DNA of 64,000 bases, taken from contig NZ_MQWD01000001.1 in assembly GCF_002283365.1 (NCBI RefSeq), positions 4,224,992 to 4,288,991 on the forward strand, in the 5' to 3' direction. This DNA comes from Rubrivirga marina (GTDB lineage Bacteria > Bacteroidota > Rhodothermia > Rhodothermales > Rubricoccaceae). A model generated the notes under the pieces. It was given only the letters and a program-made list of their open reading frames with translations, did no database searches and had not been told where the DNA came from. This document shows positions 24,135 to 32,937 of the stretch, in pieces. The position numbers and the translations under genes are program-made. Numbering within the stretch: the first letter of the stretch is position 1; each line of letters begins with the position of its first letter.

Positions 24135-25568
24135 ATGCGCCTCGTCCTCCTCGCGATCGCGTTCGCCGCCACCGGCTGCTCCGCCGCCGACGCCCTGAAC
24201 GTGGTCCTCGACCCCACAGCCCGCCCCGTCTCCTCCGCGTCAGACGATAGCCCATCGAACGGCGCTTCGCAGGCCGACGTCATCATCCTCGTCGCCCAGC
24301 GGGGCACGCCCGCGTACGCGTTCGCCGAGAGCCGCGAGAACGGCTCCACCATCTTCGCCGAGCGCAAGCTCTGGCGGGGCCTCCAAAAGGCCGCCGAGAT
24401 CCTCAATGAGGGCGGCAGCCGGACCGTCACGGTCGGCGTCGCCGGGGGCGAGTACGACGGCGAGTTCGGCGGTGGCATCCAACGCGTGCCGAGGATCGAC
24501 AACCCGGAGGGCACGCTCAAGCTGCTCGCCGGCTTCAACGACGACTTCTCGGGTCGCCAGCCGTTCGCCTTTGCGGTGAGCGTCCCGACGATCCGGGGCC
24601 GCGACGGCGCCATCTTCCAGATCGCCAGCCGGACGACGCTCAAGGAGCTCGTCATCAGCGGGCTGATCCTCGACGCCGCGCCGTCGAACAAGTACGACGC
24701 GCGGACGAACAGCCTCGTCAAGGGCGAGTCGCGGAACTACCCGCTCATGTCGTGGGCGCAGATGGAGGCCGAGCGCGTCGTCATCGCCGACAACATCTTC
24801 CTCAACGGCGCGAGCGGGACGGTCCGCCTCGGGATGACGCCGCCGCGGGGCGTCTCCGGCGAGGTCATCGTGCAGAACAACTTCTTCCTCAACAACCTCC
24901 TCGCGTTCGAGACGCAGACCTACGGCCGGCGGATCGGAGCGCCGTACGGGCGGCTCGTGGTCCGGAACAACTCGTTCCTAGCCAACTTCCCCTACAACCC
25001 GGACCCGACCTCGTCGAACGTCTCGGCCGTCGAGCTCCACACGTCGGAGAGCTTCCAGGAGACCGTCTTCGAGCGGAACCTGTTCGCCTACAACGCCGGC
25101 GGGGCCTTCCAGGTCGACTGGCCGCAGGACCGGCTGGCGGACTTCACGCTCCGGGAGAATCTGTTCTTCCTCAACGGCGTGCTGTGGGGCGAGGGCGCCG
25201 CCGAGGCCGCCGTGTTCGCCGGCAAGTTCGGGACCGGCGCCGTGTACCGCATCCTCGACCTCTACGACGTGGAGGACGATGTCGACGGCGAGGTGTCGGG
25301 CAACGTGGCCTTCGACCCGCAGGTCCCGATCGTGATGGCCCCGCTCCAGTCGGTCGACGGGGCGAGCGTCTCGGCCCAGCCGACGCTGATGAACGACGTC
25401 CGCCGGCTGTTCGGCGCGAACACGGACGGCGGGACGGTCGCCATCGCCAACTTCGCGCCCCAGATGATGTTCGACATCCGCGCGGTGCCGCTGCCGCAGA
25501 ATGAGGAAGCGAAGGCCTTCGGCGTCCAGCCAGCCATCATCTACGGCGCGACCGGGGCGCCGCAGTAG
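24135..25568 (+). CDS. Right-handed beta-helix lipoprotein
   Basis: The 477-aa protein has a lipoprotein signal (FAATGC, Cys ~16). From residue ~50 it shows short repeated strands with Asn ladders (GLILDAAPSNKYD, VVIADNIFLNGASG, VIVQNNFFLNNLLAFET, LVVRNNSFLANFPYN, TLRENLFFLNG) characteristic of parallel beta-helix/pectate-lyase-like solenoids. Such proteins may bind or process surface polysaccharide; no catalytic residues could be assigned. It is transcribed away from the minus-strand glycosyltransferase series. A dispersed palindrome follows 10 bp after the stop. Confidence 0.82.
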   Translation: MRLVLLAIAFAATGCSAADALNVVLDPTARPVSSASDDSPSNGASQADVIILVAQRGTPAYAFAESRENGSTIFAERKLWRGLQKAAEILNEGGSRTVTVGVAGGEYDGEFGGGIQRVPRIDNPEGTLKLLAGFNDDFSGRQPFAFAVSVPTIRGRDGAIFQIASRTTLKELVISGLILDAAPSNKYDARTNSLVKGESRNYPLMSWAQMEAERVVIADNIFLNGASGTVRLGMTPPRGVSGEVIVQNNFFLNNLLAFETQTYGRRIGAPYGRLVVRNNSFLANFPYNPDPTSSNVSAVELHTSESFQETVFERNLFAYNAGGAFQVDWPQDRLADFTLRENLFFLNGVLWGEGAAEAAVFAGKFGTGAVYRILDLYDVEDDVDGEVSGNVAFDPQVPIVMAPLQSVDGASVSAQPTLMNDVRRLFGANTDGGTVAIANFAPQMMFDIRAVPLPQNEEAKAFGVQPAIIYGATGAPQ

Positions 25569-25578
25569 CCCGGCTCTC

Positions 25579-25599
25579 CCCGCCTCGGCGCCGAGGTGG
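25579..25599. repeat. Dispersed palindrome after beta-helix gene
   Basis: CCCGCCTCGGCGCCGAGGTGG, one mismatch in the right arm. It lies 10 bp past the stop of the beta-helix lipoprotein gene; a hairpin terminator-like position. Confidence 0.85.
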
Positions 25600-25682
25600 A
25601 GGTACTGAGGTGCGGTAGTCTGAACGGATCAGTCGCGGGCTCGGGCCCGTCGCTACTGTCGGTCCGCACGCTCCGCGGACCC

Positions 25683-26183
25683 ATGCGCCTCGCCGTTCTG
25701 CTCCTCGCCTTCGGCCTCGCCGGCTGCACGCACACCCGCCCCGCCGACCTCTCGTCGGCGGCGACGCGGGCGGAGGTCAACGCGCGGGCCGAACGCGGGC
25801 ACCCGGTCCTCCACCTGGACGGCCAGCGGGGCCGGCAGGTCCGCTCGCTCCACGTCGCGCCCGACGTGACGACGTGGATCGACAAGAAAACGGGCGAGGC
25901 CCGCTCGGCGCCGACCGCGGAGGTCCGGGCGGTCGCCTTCCGGCGCGACGGGCACGGTGCCCTCCAAGGGATCGGCATCGGCGTCGCTGTGGTGGGCCTC
26001 CTCGACACGTACCTCGGCGCCCTGGACGGAGAGGGGTTCCTCACGTTCAGCCCGCTCCAGGGCGCGGCCTTCGGCGCCGCGGGCGGGGCCGAGATCGGCG
26101 CCCTCGTCGGTGCCATCCGCTCGGACCGGGTCGTGTACGAGACCGCTCGGTGCCGCGGGCCGGTCGCCCGCTGCTCGGAGTAG
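25683..26183 (+). CDS. Lipoprotein of unknown function
   Basis: The 166-aa protein has a lipobox (GLAGC, Cys15). The middle (RQVRSLHVAPDVTTWIDKKT) is beta-rich, and residues ~98-145 contain two glycine-rich hydrophobic segments (GIGIGVAVVGLLDTYLG and AAFGAAGGAEIGALVGAI) like glycine-zipper membrane hairpins. No precise family recognised. The stop is followed after 1 bp by a dispersed palindrome and then the convergent M1 peptidase gene. Confidence 0.65.
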   Translation: MRLAVLLLAFGLAGCTHTRPADLSSAATRAEVNARAERGHPVLHLDGQRGRQVRSLHVAPDVTTWIDKKTGEARSAPTAEVRAVAFRRDGHGALQGIGIGVAVVGLLDTYLGALDGEGFLTFSPLQGAAFGAAGGAEIGALVGAIRSDRVVYETARCRGPVARCSE

Positions 26184-26184
26184 C

Positions 26185-26206
26185 CCCGCCTTGGCGCCGA
26201 GGCGGG
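26185..26206. repeat. Dispersed palindrome between convergent genes
   Basis: CCCGCCTTGGCGCC then GAGGCGGG, one arm mismatch. It occupies almost the whole 24-bp space between a plus-strand stop (26183) and the minus-strand stop of the M1 peptidase (26208), the position of a bidirectional terminator. Confidence 0.85.
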
Positions 26207-26207
26207 C

Positions 26208-27767
26208 CTAGTCGCGCTCGACCGTGAGCAGCACGCCGACGGGCTCGACGGCCGGGCGCGCGTCGCCGGGCGGGGAGAACACGCCGTCGGTGGCGGGGAC
26301 GAACCACGACTGGTCGCCCTGGCGGACGTAGAGCTCGAACGGGACGCCGGCGAGCGTGCCGCCATCGCCCTCCACGGACCACGAGAGCGTCCGCGTGGAT
26401 TCGTCCCAGCGTGTGCGGAGGGTCGGGACGCCCTCGCCATACACCCAGCGTTCGAAGAGCGGGCCGAGGTCGCGGTCGGCCTCGGCCTCGAGCGCCGCGC
26501 GGAACTCGTCCGTCGAGAGCGGCCGGTCCGCGTAGTCGCGCTGGATCTGGCGGATCGCCTCGAAGAATGCCGTGTCGCCGATCGTGAGGCGGATCAGGTG
26601 GAAGACGGCGCCGCCCTTCTGGTAGACCGTCGCCGAGAGGACGTCGCCGGGGTCGTCGTAGGACTGGGGTACGAGGGGGCGGGCGGCGTCGCGGGCCGAG
26701 ATCTCGCGCGACATCAGCGTGCGGAAGCGCCGGCCGGCGGTCGGGCCGTCGAGGCGGGCGTAGACCTCCGTCGTGAAGTACGTCGCAGCCCCCTCGCTCA
26801 GCCACAGGTCCCGCCAGTCGTCCGGGACGACGGCGTTGCCCCACCACTGGTGGACGATCTCGTGGACGTTGACCTCCTCGATCGGATTCCGGCCCTCGGC
26901 GGTCGCGCCGTACAGCTCCGCCCGGAGGAACGGCGCGGCGGCGTTCTCCATGCCGGCGTAGGCCATCGGCACCTGGACCGTCGCGTAGGTCTCGTACGGG
27001 TAGCGCCCGAGGAAATCGGCGAGCGTCTCCAGGATCTCAGGCGTCCGCCCGAGCCGAGACGCGAGGTGGGCGTCGGCGGCGAGGAGCGCGTGGCGGATCG
27101 GGACCGGCCCGTCCTGCTCCGTCACCGTGAAGTCGCCGATGGCGAAGGCCCACGTGTACGGCGGCGCGGGCTCGTCGAGGACGAACCGGGCGCGGCGCCG
27201 GCCATTCGCGAGCGAGTCGCCGACGGCGCGGCCGGAGGCGACGACCTCGGCCGCCTCGGGCACGTCGAGCGTGAGGTCGAGCGTCGCGGGGTCCGACGGG
27301 TGGTGGACCGCTGGGAGCCAGCCGGCCGTCCGGTCGGGCCAGCCGTCGGTGTAGACGACCGTCTGCCCCGCGAACGCGTCGGCGTAGAGCCCGGCCTCCG
27401 GGACGCCGCGGTAGGCGACCTCGACGCGGGACGAGTCGTCGGCCCCCGCGAGCGGGACGTCGAGGGCGTCGCCCTCGCGCCAGAACAGGACGGTCTCGCC
27501 GTCGACGCGTACCGTGACCACCTCGAGCGCGTCCTCGAGGCCGAACACGAGGCGTCCGAGCGTGTCGGGGTGGACCACGTCGAGCGCCGCCGTCGCGTCG
27601 AGCTGGCGCGTCGCGGGGTCGAGGGTGATGTCCGCCCGGACGTGCCAGACGTCGACGCCGGGCTGGGGGCGCGGCGCCTCGACGCCGTCGTCCACGGCGC
27701 TCTCGCCGCACCCGCCGACGGCGACCACCAGCGGGACTAGAACAGCGAGAGCGAGTCGGCGGCCCAC
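26208..27767 (-). CDS. M1-family zinc aminopeptidase, lipoprotein
   Basis: A GTG start at 27767 gives a signal ending VAVGGC (lipobox) and a 519-aa protein. It has the exopeptidase motif YAGMENAAA (GAMEN-like) and the zinc motif HEIVHQWWGN (His302, Glu303, His306) with the third ligand in WLSEGAATYF. The C-terminal ~90 residues are a short beta domain. Family enzymes remove N-terminal amino acids; lipidation places it in the periplasm or on the surface. The 5' end overlaps the DoxX gene by 31 bp. The palindrome-like segment EAEAD occurs near residue 434. Confidence 0.88.
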   Translation of the reverse strand: MGRRLALAVLVPLVVAVGGCGESAVDDGVEAPRPQPGVDVWHVRADITLDPATRQLDATAALDVVHPDTLGRLVFGLEDALEVVTVRVDGETVLFWREGDALDVPLAGADDSSRVEVAYRGVPEAGLYADAFAGQTVVYTDGWPDRTAGWLPAVHHPSDPATLDLTLDVPEAAEVVASGRAVGDSLANGRRRARFVLDEPAPPYTWAFAIGDFTVTEQDGPVPIRHALLAADAHLASRLGRTPEILETLADFLGRYPYETYATVQVPMAYAGMENAAAPFLRAELYGATAEGRNPIEEVNVHEIVHQWWGNAVVPDDWRDLWLSEGAATYFTTEVYARLDGPTAGRRFRTLMSREISARDAARPLVPQSYDDPGDVLSATVYQKGGAVFHLIRLTIGDTAFFEAIRQIQRDYADRPLSTDEFRAALEAEADRDLGPLFERWVYGEGVPTLRTRWDESTRTLSWSVEGDGGTLAGVPFELYVRQGDQSWFVPATDGVFSPPGDARPAVEPVGVLLTVERD

Positions 27768-28114
27768 AGGACCCAGGCGATGAGGACGGCTTGCAGCGGC
27801 AGCCGCAGCAGAAGCACCCAGCGGGGCGCGAGACGGCGGAAGCGCTCGGACTCCCGCGCCATGTAGAGGTTCGCCGGGAAGACGGCGACCAGGAGGGCCA
27901 CCAGCCCCCACCCCGCCCACGGCCGAAGCGCCGGGATCAACAGGCCGGCGCCGCCCAGGATCTCGGCCGCGCCCGACACCAGGACGAGCGTGCGCGGGCT
28001 CGGCAGCGACGGCGGGACGATGGCCTCGAACAGCCGCGGCTTCACGAAGTGGAGCACGCCGCCCCCCACGAAGGCGACGGCCAGCAGGACGAGCGAGACG
28101 CCGCGCGCGGTCAC
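27737..28114 (-). CDS. DoxX-like membrane protein
   Basis: The 125-aa protein has four membrane segments and the DoxX pattern: FVGGGVLHFVKPRLFEAIVP, SGAAEILGGAGLLIPALRPW, FPANLYMA and WVLLLRLPLQAVLIAWVLW. Family members are poorly defined, some linked to redox and membrane integrity. A GTG start is used. It overlaps the M1 peptidase start by 31 bp. Confidence 0.82.
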   Translation of the reverse strand: MTARGVSLVLLAVAFVGGGVLHFVKPRLFEAIVPPSLPSPRTLVLVSGAAEILGGAGLLIPALRPWAGWGLVALLVAVFPANLYMARESERFRRLAPRWVLLLRLPLQAVLIAWVLWAADSLSLF

Positions 28115-28166
28115 GGGTGCGCCCGCCTCGGCGGACCGGTCGGGCGAGTCGCCGAGGCGGAACGGG

Positions 28167-29009
28167 TCACGCGTCGTCGCCGCCGAGCACGTCGCCGTAC
28201 ATCCCCTCGATGAGCGCGTCGGAGATGCCCATCGCCGAGAAGCCGCCGTCGTGGTAGAGCGTCTGCATCGTGACCATCCGCGTGTAGTCGCTGAGGAGCG
28301 TCACGCAGTAGTCGGCGCAGGACGCCTGGTCGGCGTTGCCGAGCGGGGCCACCTTCTCGGCGAAGTCGAACATGGCGTCGAAGCCCTGGATGCCGCCACC
28401 GGCCGTCGTCTTGGTCGGGCTCTGGGAGACCGCGTTGATCCGGATGCCGCGCCGGCCGAGCCGGTAACCGAAGCTCCGGACGATGCTCTCCAAGAGCGCC
28501 TTCGCGTCGCCCATCTCGGAGTACTCCGAAAAGACCCGCTGCGCGCCGATGTAGCTCATCGCGAGGACCGACCCGCCGTCGGCGAGCGCGTCCTTGGCGA
28601 GCGCGGCGCGGACCATCCTGTGGAGCGAGATGGCCGAGATGTCGAGCGACTTCTGGTACCACTCGTACTTGAGCTCCTCGTAGGCCCGCCCCTTGCGGAC
28701 GTTCATCCCCATCCCGATCGAGTGGACGACGAAGTCGAGCGGCCCGCCGAGCGCGTCGGTCGCCTGAGCGAACAGGTCTTCGAGCTCGTCGTCGGCCGTG
28801 GCGTCGGCGTAGACGACGGGGCTGCCGCCGGTGGCTTCGGCGAGCTCGTCGAGGCGGCCGAAGCGGCGGGCGACGGGCGCGTTCGTGAGCACGAACCGGG
28901 CGCCCTCGCGGTGGGCGGCCTCGGCGAGCGCCCAGGCGATGGAGTCGGGGTCGAGCGCGCCGGAGATGACGCCGGTCTTGCCGGCGAGGAGACCATTCGA
29001 GTCGGCCAT
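28167..29009 (-). CDS. fabI: Enoyl-ACP reductase FabI
   Basis: The 280-aa protein is a short-chain reductase of the FabI type: cofactor site GVISGALDPDSIAWALAEAA, VVHSIGMG, and the catalytic residues Tyr153, Tyr163 and Lys170 with the 10- and 7-residue spacing of E. coli FabI (MSYIGAQRV, EYSEMGDAK). The NAD(P)H-dependent enzyme completes each fatty-acid elongation cycle. It is transcribed alone, with TAGCTT 27 bp upstream of the ATG. Confidence 0.94.
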   Translation of the reverse strand: MADSNGLLAGKTGVISGALDPDSIAWALAEAAHREGARFVLTNAPVARRFGRLDELAEATGGSPVVYADATADDELEDLFAQATDALGGPLDFVVHSIGMGMNVRKGRAYEELKYEWYQKSLDISAISLHRMVRAALAKDALADGGSVLAMSYIGAQRVFSEYSEMGDAKALLESIVRSFGYRLGRRGIRINAVSQSPTKTTAGGGIQGFDAMFDFAEKVAPLGNADQASCADYCVTLLSDYTRMVTMQTLYHDGGFSAMGISDALIEGMYGDVLGGDDA

Positions 29010-29036
29010 CGGAAGGGGAGTCGGGAGGGGGCCCCC

Positions 29037-29042
29037 AAGCTA
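29037..29042 (-). promoter_or_regulatory. TAGCTT -7-type promoter element of fabI
   Basis: GTAGCTTGGG on the minus strand, 27 bp before the fabI ATG; the best TAnnTTkG match to the Bacteroidota -7 box in this window. Confidence 0.5.
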
Positions 29043-29092
29043 CGGCCGGCCCGGCGGCGCCTGCCGCCGGCGCCCTCGCCGCTCCGACCTCG

Positions 29093-29114
29093 TCCGCCTC
29101 GGCGCCGAGGCGGA
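29093..29114. repeat. Dispersed palindrome between receiver protein and fabI genes
   Basis: TCCGCCTCGGCGCC followed by GAGGCGGA; perfect 22-bp palindrome. It is 47 bp past the receiver gene's stop (minus strand) and before the fabI promoter element. Confidence 0.85.
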
Positions 29115-29160
29115 GGGAGTCGGCTCGGACGATCCGGCCTCCGTGCTACCGCAGGCGACG

Positions 29161-29535
29161 CTACGCCAGGAGCTTCTCGACGGCCGCCAGCATGTCGGCC
29201 TTCATGACGGGCTTCGAGAGGTAGGCGTCGAAGCCGGCCTCGAGGCAGCGGCGGCGGTCCTCCGGCGAGGCGTGGGCCGTGAGCGCGAGCGTCGGGAGTG
29301 TGCTCAGGCGCGGGTCGGCGCGGATCTGCTGGACGAGCTCGATCCCGGTCATCCCGCCCTGGTAGTTCAAGTCGAGGAGGGCCACGTCGACGCCGCCGCC
29401 GGCCAGCCGCCGGGCGGCCTCCTCGGCGGACTGGGCCGTCACGACGTCGTACCCCTTGCGGAGGTAGATCTCGAACAGCTGGCAGTTTTCGGGGTAGTCG
29501 TCGGCGATGAGGATGGTCGGTCGGGGGGCGGACAT
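29161..29535 (-). CDS. Single-domain response regulator (receiver only)
   Basis: The 124-aa protein is one receiver domain: acidic pair Asp12-Asp13 (ILIADDYPENC), phosphoacceptor Asp55 (ALLDLNYQGGMTG), Thr86 (LALTAHAS) and Lys108 (YLSKPV). There is no output domain. Such proteins work in phosphorelays or bind partner proteins. No kinase gene is adjacent. Confidence 0.92.
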   Translation of the reverse strand: MSAPRPTILIADDYPENCQLFEIYLRKGYDVVTAQSAEEAARRLAGGGVDVALLDLNYQGGMTGIELVQQIRADPRLSTLPTLALTAHASPEDRRRCLEAGFDAYLSKPVMKADMLAAVEKLLA

Positions 29536-29600
29536 GGGGCCAGGGTGGTGGTCTTTGAGGTATCGCCGTGGATCCCTCGACCTGAAGCCCTCGGCGCCAG

Positions 29601-30422
29601 TTAGGTCCCCACCGCTCGCCGAAACGCGTCACCGAGCGGCGCCGCCGCATCCCGGAGCGCGTCGAACACGCCGGGCGCAGCGGCGACGAGGCCGCCCGTC
29701 GTCACGGGGTCGGCGCCGTCCCAGAGGCCGGTGACCGTCCCGCCGGCGGCCTCGACCAGCACGACGCCGGCGGCCACGTCCCACGGCGCGAGGCCGGCCT
29801 CGAAGAACCCGTCGAACCGCCCGGCCGCCGTCCACGCGAGGTCGACCGCGGCGGCGCCGTGGCGGCGGAGCCCGCGCGTTGAGCGCATGAGCGCCTCGGC
29901 GGTCTCGAGGTAGCCGTCCATCCAGCGGTAGTCGCGGAACGGGAAGCCGGTGGCGACGAGCGCGTCGTCGAGGCGGGCCGTGTCGGACACCGAGGCGCGA
30001 GCGCCGTCGAGGGTGAGGCCGGCGCCGCGGACCGCTGAGAACAGCTCGCCGGAGGCCACGTCGAGCACGACGCCGACCTCGCCGACGCCGTCGACGCGGA
30101 GGCCGATCGACACGGCGTAGGGCGGGACGCCGTGGGCGAAGTTGGTCGTCCCGTCGAGCGGGTCGACGATCCAGACCCGGCCGCGGTCGAGGTCGACGCC
30201 TTCGTCCTCTCCCTCCTCGCCCACGAGTGTGTCGTCGGGGAACGCCTCGCAGAGCGCGTCGAGGACGATCCGCTGCGCGCCCTCGTCGACGAACGAGACG
30301 AGGTCGTGGACGCCCTTGGCGCGGAGGTCGTCCGCGGACAATCCACCCGCATGAGGACGGATGAAGGCGGCGGCGGCGCGGGCGGCGGCCTCGGCGGCGC
30401 GGCGCTCGGGGTCGAAGGGCAT
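29601..30422 (-). CDS. Inositol monophosphatase family protein
   Basis: The 273-aa protein has the family's metal motifs: Glu69-Glu70 (LVGEEGE), VDPLDGTTNFAHG (Asp87, Asp90) and the C-terminal PWDVAAGVVLVEAAGG. Members hydrolyse myo-inositol-1-phosphate and related phosphates (SuhB/IMPase); the exact substrate is not clear. The ATG at 30422 (MPFDPERR) is chosen. It is divergent from the lipoprotein gene at 30495. Confidence 0.9.
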   Translation of the reverse strand: MPFDPERRAAEAAARAAAAFIRPHAGGLSADDLRAKGVHDLVSFVDEGAQRIVLDALCEAFPDDTLVGEEGEDEGVDLDRGRVWIVDPLDGTTNFAHGVPPYAVSIGLRVDGVGEVGVVLDVASGELFSAVRGAGLTLDGARASVSDTARLDDALVATGFPFRDYRWMDGYLETAEALMRSTRGLRRHGAAAVDLAWTAAGRFDGFFEAGLAPWDVAAGVVLVEAAGGTVTGLWDGADPVTTGGLVAAAPGVFDALRDAAAPLGDAFRRAVGT

Positions 30423-30481
30423 GGGGCGTCCGGGGAGGGTCGAGTGCAACCGTACGCCGGGGGGCGGGTTCTGACCGCGCG

Positions 30482-30487
30482 TATCCT
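30482..30487 (+). promoter_or_regulatory. TATCCT promoter element giving a leaderless start
   Basis: TATCCT is followed by CGTGCCC and then the GTG at 30495, a 7-bp gap that would put the transcription start on the start codon. Confidence 0.45.
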
Positions 30488-30494
30488 CGTGCCC

Positions 30495-31196
30495 GTGCGT
30501 TCGCTCCCCGCCCTCGCCCTCCTCGCGCTCGCCGCCGTCGGCTGCGCCGACCCCGACCCGGCCCCGCCACCCGCCGACCCCGAGGCCCTGCGCCTGCTCG
30601 ACGCGGTCGACGCCTCGGCCGTCGCCGACGCCTTCGCCGACCTCGACGCCGACGGCTACGAAGCCGACCTGACGGTGACGACCCTCGGCGCTGGGGGGCA
30701 GCCCCTCGACCGCGAGACGGTCGCGATCGCCTACGGCTCCAACGGGACTCGCGTCCTCGCCGGCACGCCGCAGGAGGACGAGGCCCCACGCCTCCGTGAC
30801 CCCATCGCCTCGGCGCTCTCGGACGACCCGCCGTACGTCGACCCCGTCGCGCGCGAGGCGTACCGGCTGGCGGCCGTCGGCGACACGACGATCGGCGGCG
30901 TCAGCTTCCGCTTGGTGGAGGCCGTCCTCACCGATACGACGGCCGAACAGGGCGTGCGGCGCGTGTGGGCGGCCGTGACCGAGGGCGGTCGCGTGGGCGC
31001 CATCGAGGTCGAGCGGCGGGCCGACGCCGCGATCTACACCGAGCGGAGCCGCGTCCGCGTCGACCTCGCCCCCCACGCCGGCGGCTGGGTCCCGCGCCGC
31101 GTCGTGACGGACGCCGCGACCGACGTCCCGCTCTCCCCTCCGAGCCGCGTCCGCACCGAGTGGACGATCCGGCCGCGCGGCGCCTCCGGGACGTGA
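30495..31196 (+). CDS. Lipoprotein of unknown function
   Basis: The GTG at 30495 gives a lipoprotein signal (LLALAAVGC, Cys17). The 233-aa mature part is mostly beta (DLTVTTLGAGGQPLDRETVA, SFRLVEAVLTDTTAEQGVRR, SRVRVDLAPHAGGWVPRRV), reminiscent of LolA/LppX-like lipid-binding sandwich folds, but I cannot assign a family. The stop overlaps the birA start (GTGA), so they share an operon. Confidence 0.65.
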   Translation: MRSLPALALLALAAVGCADPDPAPPPADPEALRLLDAVDASAVADAFADLDADGYEADLTVTTLGAGGQPLDRETVAIAYGSNGTRVLAGTPQEDEAPRLRDPIASALSDDPPYVDPVAREAYRLAAVGDTTIGGVSFRLVEAVLTDTTAEQGVRRVWAAVTEGGRVGAIEVERRADAAIYTERSRVRVDLAPHAGGWVPRRVVTDAATDVPLSPPSRVRTEWTIRPRGASGT

Positions 31197-31945
31197 CGGC
31201 CGCGGCGACGCTCGGCACGCCGATCCGGCACCTCGCGTCGGCCGGCTCGACGATGGACGAGGCCGCGGCGTGGGCGGCCGAGGGCGCGCCGCACGGCGCC
31301 GTCGTCGTGGCCGAGCACCAGCACGGCGGGCGTGGGCGTCATGGCCGCGCGTGGGAGGCGCCGCCCGGGCAGAGCCTCCTCGTCACCGTCGTCCTCCGCC
31401 CGGACCTCGCCGCCGACCGCGTCGGCCTCGTCCCGCTCGCGGCCGGGCTCGCCGTCGCCGAGGCCGTCGACGCGTTCGGCGCCGACGCCCGCCTCAAGTG
31501 GCCGAACGACGTCCGCGTCGGGGGGCGGAAGCTGGCGGGCGTCCTCGCCGAGACGACGTGGTCGCGCGGCCAGGCCTGCGTGCTCCTCGGCGTCGGGCTG
31601 AACGTGGGGCAGGACGCCTTCCCTCCGCCTCTCGACCAGACCGCGACCTCGCTCCGCCTGGAGACCGGCCAGCCCGTCCCCCGGCTCGCCCCGCTCCGCC
31701 CGATCCTCGACCGGCTCGCGGGCCTCCTCGCCCTCGCCGAGGCGGACCCGGCCGCGCTCGTCAGCGCTGTCGAGGCTCGACTCGAACGGGTCGGCGACGC
31801 CATCGAAGTGCGCGACCCCGGGAGCGGTGCGCTGGTCGTCGCCGGCCGCGTCCTCGGCCTCGCCCCCACTGGCGCGCTCCGCCTCCTGACGCCCGGCGGC
31901 GAGCGGGACGTCTACGCGGGCGAAGTGACGCTGGCAGCTCCGTGA
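31193..31945 (+). CDS. birA: Biotin--[acetyl-CoA-carboxylase] ligase, non-repressor type
   Basis: The 250-aa protein lacks the N-terminal DNA-binding domain of E. coli BirA and starts directly at the catalytic domain. It has EHQHGGRGRHGRAW (the GRGRRGR biotinyl-AMP loop, residues ~46-54) and KWPNDV (102-107), plus LLGVGLNVGQ. It attaches biotin to carrier proteins; one such carrier gene lies 1 kb downstream (32938). GTG start overlaps the lipoprotein stop, and its own stop overlaps the GTG of the epimerase-like gene. Confidence 0.93.
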   Translation: MTAAATLGTPIRHLASAGSTMDEAAAWAAEGAPHGAVVVAEHQHGGRGRHGRAWEAPPGQSLLVTVVLRPDLAADRVGLVPLAAGLAVAEAVDAFGADARLKWPNDVRVGGRKLAGVLAETTWSRGQACVLLGVGLNVGQDAFPPPLDQTATSLRLETGQPVPRLAPLRPILDRLAGLLALAEADPAALVSAVEARLERVGDAIEVRDPGSGALVVAGRVLGLAPTGALRLLTPGGERDVYAGEVTLAAP

Positions 31946-32913
31946 TCCTCGTCACCGGCGCCACGGGCTTCGTCGGCTCCGCCCTCGTCCGCCAGGTGCT
32001 GGCGGAGGGCGCGCCCGTGCGGATCCTCCGCCGCGCGACCTCTGACCTCGCCCACCTCGGGGAGGCCGCCGGCCGAGTCGAGCACGCCATCGGCGACGTG
32101 ACCGACGCCGATTCGGTGTATCGGGCGATGGACGGCGTCCGGACGGTCTACCACGTGGCGGCGGTCGTCGCCTTCGGGCGCGGGGCGCGGCAGCGGCTCC
32201 GCGACGTCAACGTGCGGGGGACGGCGCACGTCGTGAACGCGGCGTTGGCGGAGGGCGTCGAGCGGCTCGTCCACACGTCGAGCATCGCCGCCCTCGGGCG
32301 GCCGGAGCGGGCCGGCGGCGTCATCGACGAGACGGCCGTGTGGACGCCATCGAAGGCGAACACGGCGTACGCCGTCAGCAAGCGCGACGCCGAGTTCGAA
32401 GTGCTGCGCGGCGTGGCCGAGGGGCTCGACGCCGTCCTCGTCAACCCGGCCCTCATCTTCGGGCCGGGCCGACCGGGTGAGGGGACGTTCGCCCTCGCGG
32501 AGCGCGTCGCCGCGGGGCGCGTCCCGCTCGCGCCACCGGGCGGCACGGCCGTCGTCGACGTGGAGGACGTGGCGGCCGGCCTCCGCCTCGCGTGCGCCCA
32601 CGGCGAGACGGGCGCCCGCTACGTCCTCGCCGCGGAGAACCGGCTGTGGGCCGACCTCCTCCAGACCCTCGCCGAGGCGGCCGGGGCCGCGCCGCCGCGT
32701 CGGACCGCGCCGGCGTGGCTTCTGAGAACGGCCGGCGCGCTCGCCGAGGTGAGCGCGGCGCTCACGGGCGCGGAACCCGGCCTCACCCGCGAGACCGCTC
32801 GGACGGCCGCCGCGGCGCACCGCTACGATGGGTCGAAGGCCCGTCGCGACCTCGGCCTGACGTACCGCCCGTTCGACGAGACCGCCCGGCGCATCGCCGA
32901 CGCCCTCGGCTAG
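31942..32913 (+). CDS. NAD(P)-dependent epimerase/dehydratase-family reductase
   Basis: The 323-aa extended SDR has the nucleotide motif TGATGFVGSAL (residues 5-15), GDVTDADSVYRAMDG, HVAAVVAFG, and the active-site Ser/Tyr/Lys (HTSSIAALG and AYAVSKRDAE, YxxxK). The pattern is that of dihydroflavonol-reductase/sterol-dehydrogenase-like SDRs such as HpnA. The substrate is unknown. GTG start coupled to birA. It ends 24 bp before the biotinyl carrier gene. Confidence 0.88.
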   Translation: MILVTGATGFVGSALVRQVLAEGAPVRILRRATSDLAHLGEAAGRVEHAIGDVTDADSVYRAMDGVRTVYHVAAVVAFGRGARQRLRDVNVRGTAHVVNAALAEGVERLVHTSSIAALGRPERAGGVIDETAVWTPSKANTAYAVSKRDAEFEVLRGVAEGLDAVLVNPALIFGPGRPGEGTFALAERVAAGRVPLAPPGGTAVVDVEDVAAGLRLACAHGETGARYVLAAENRLWADLLQTLAEAAGAAPPRRTAPAWLLRTAGALAEVSAALTGAEPGLTRETARTAAAAHRYDGSKARRDLGLTYRPFDETARRIADALG

Positions 32914-32926
32914 CGCGGCGGCCCGG

Positions 32927-32932
32927 TATCTT
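32927..32932 (+). promoter_or_regulatory. TATCTT promoter element giving a near-leaderless start
   Basis: TATCTT is followed by only CCGGC before the ATG of the biotinyl carrier gene at 32938, so transcription would start on or just inside the start codon. Confidence 0.5.
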
Positions 32933-32937
32933 CCGGC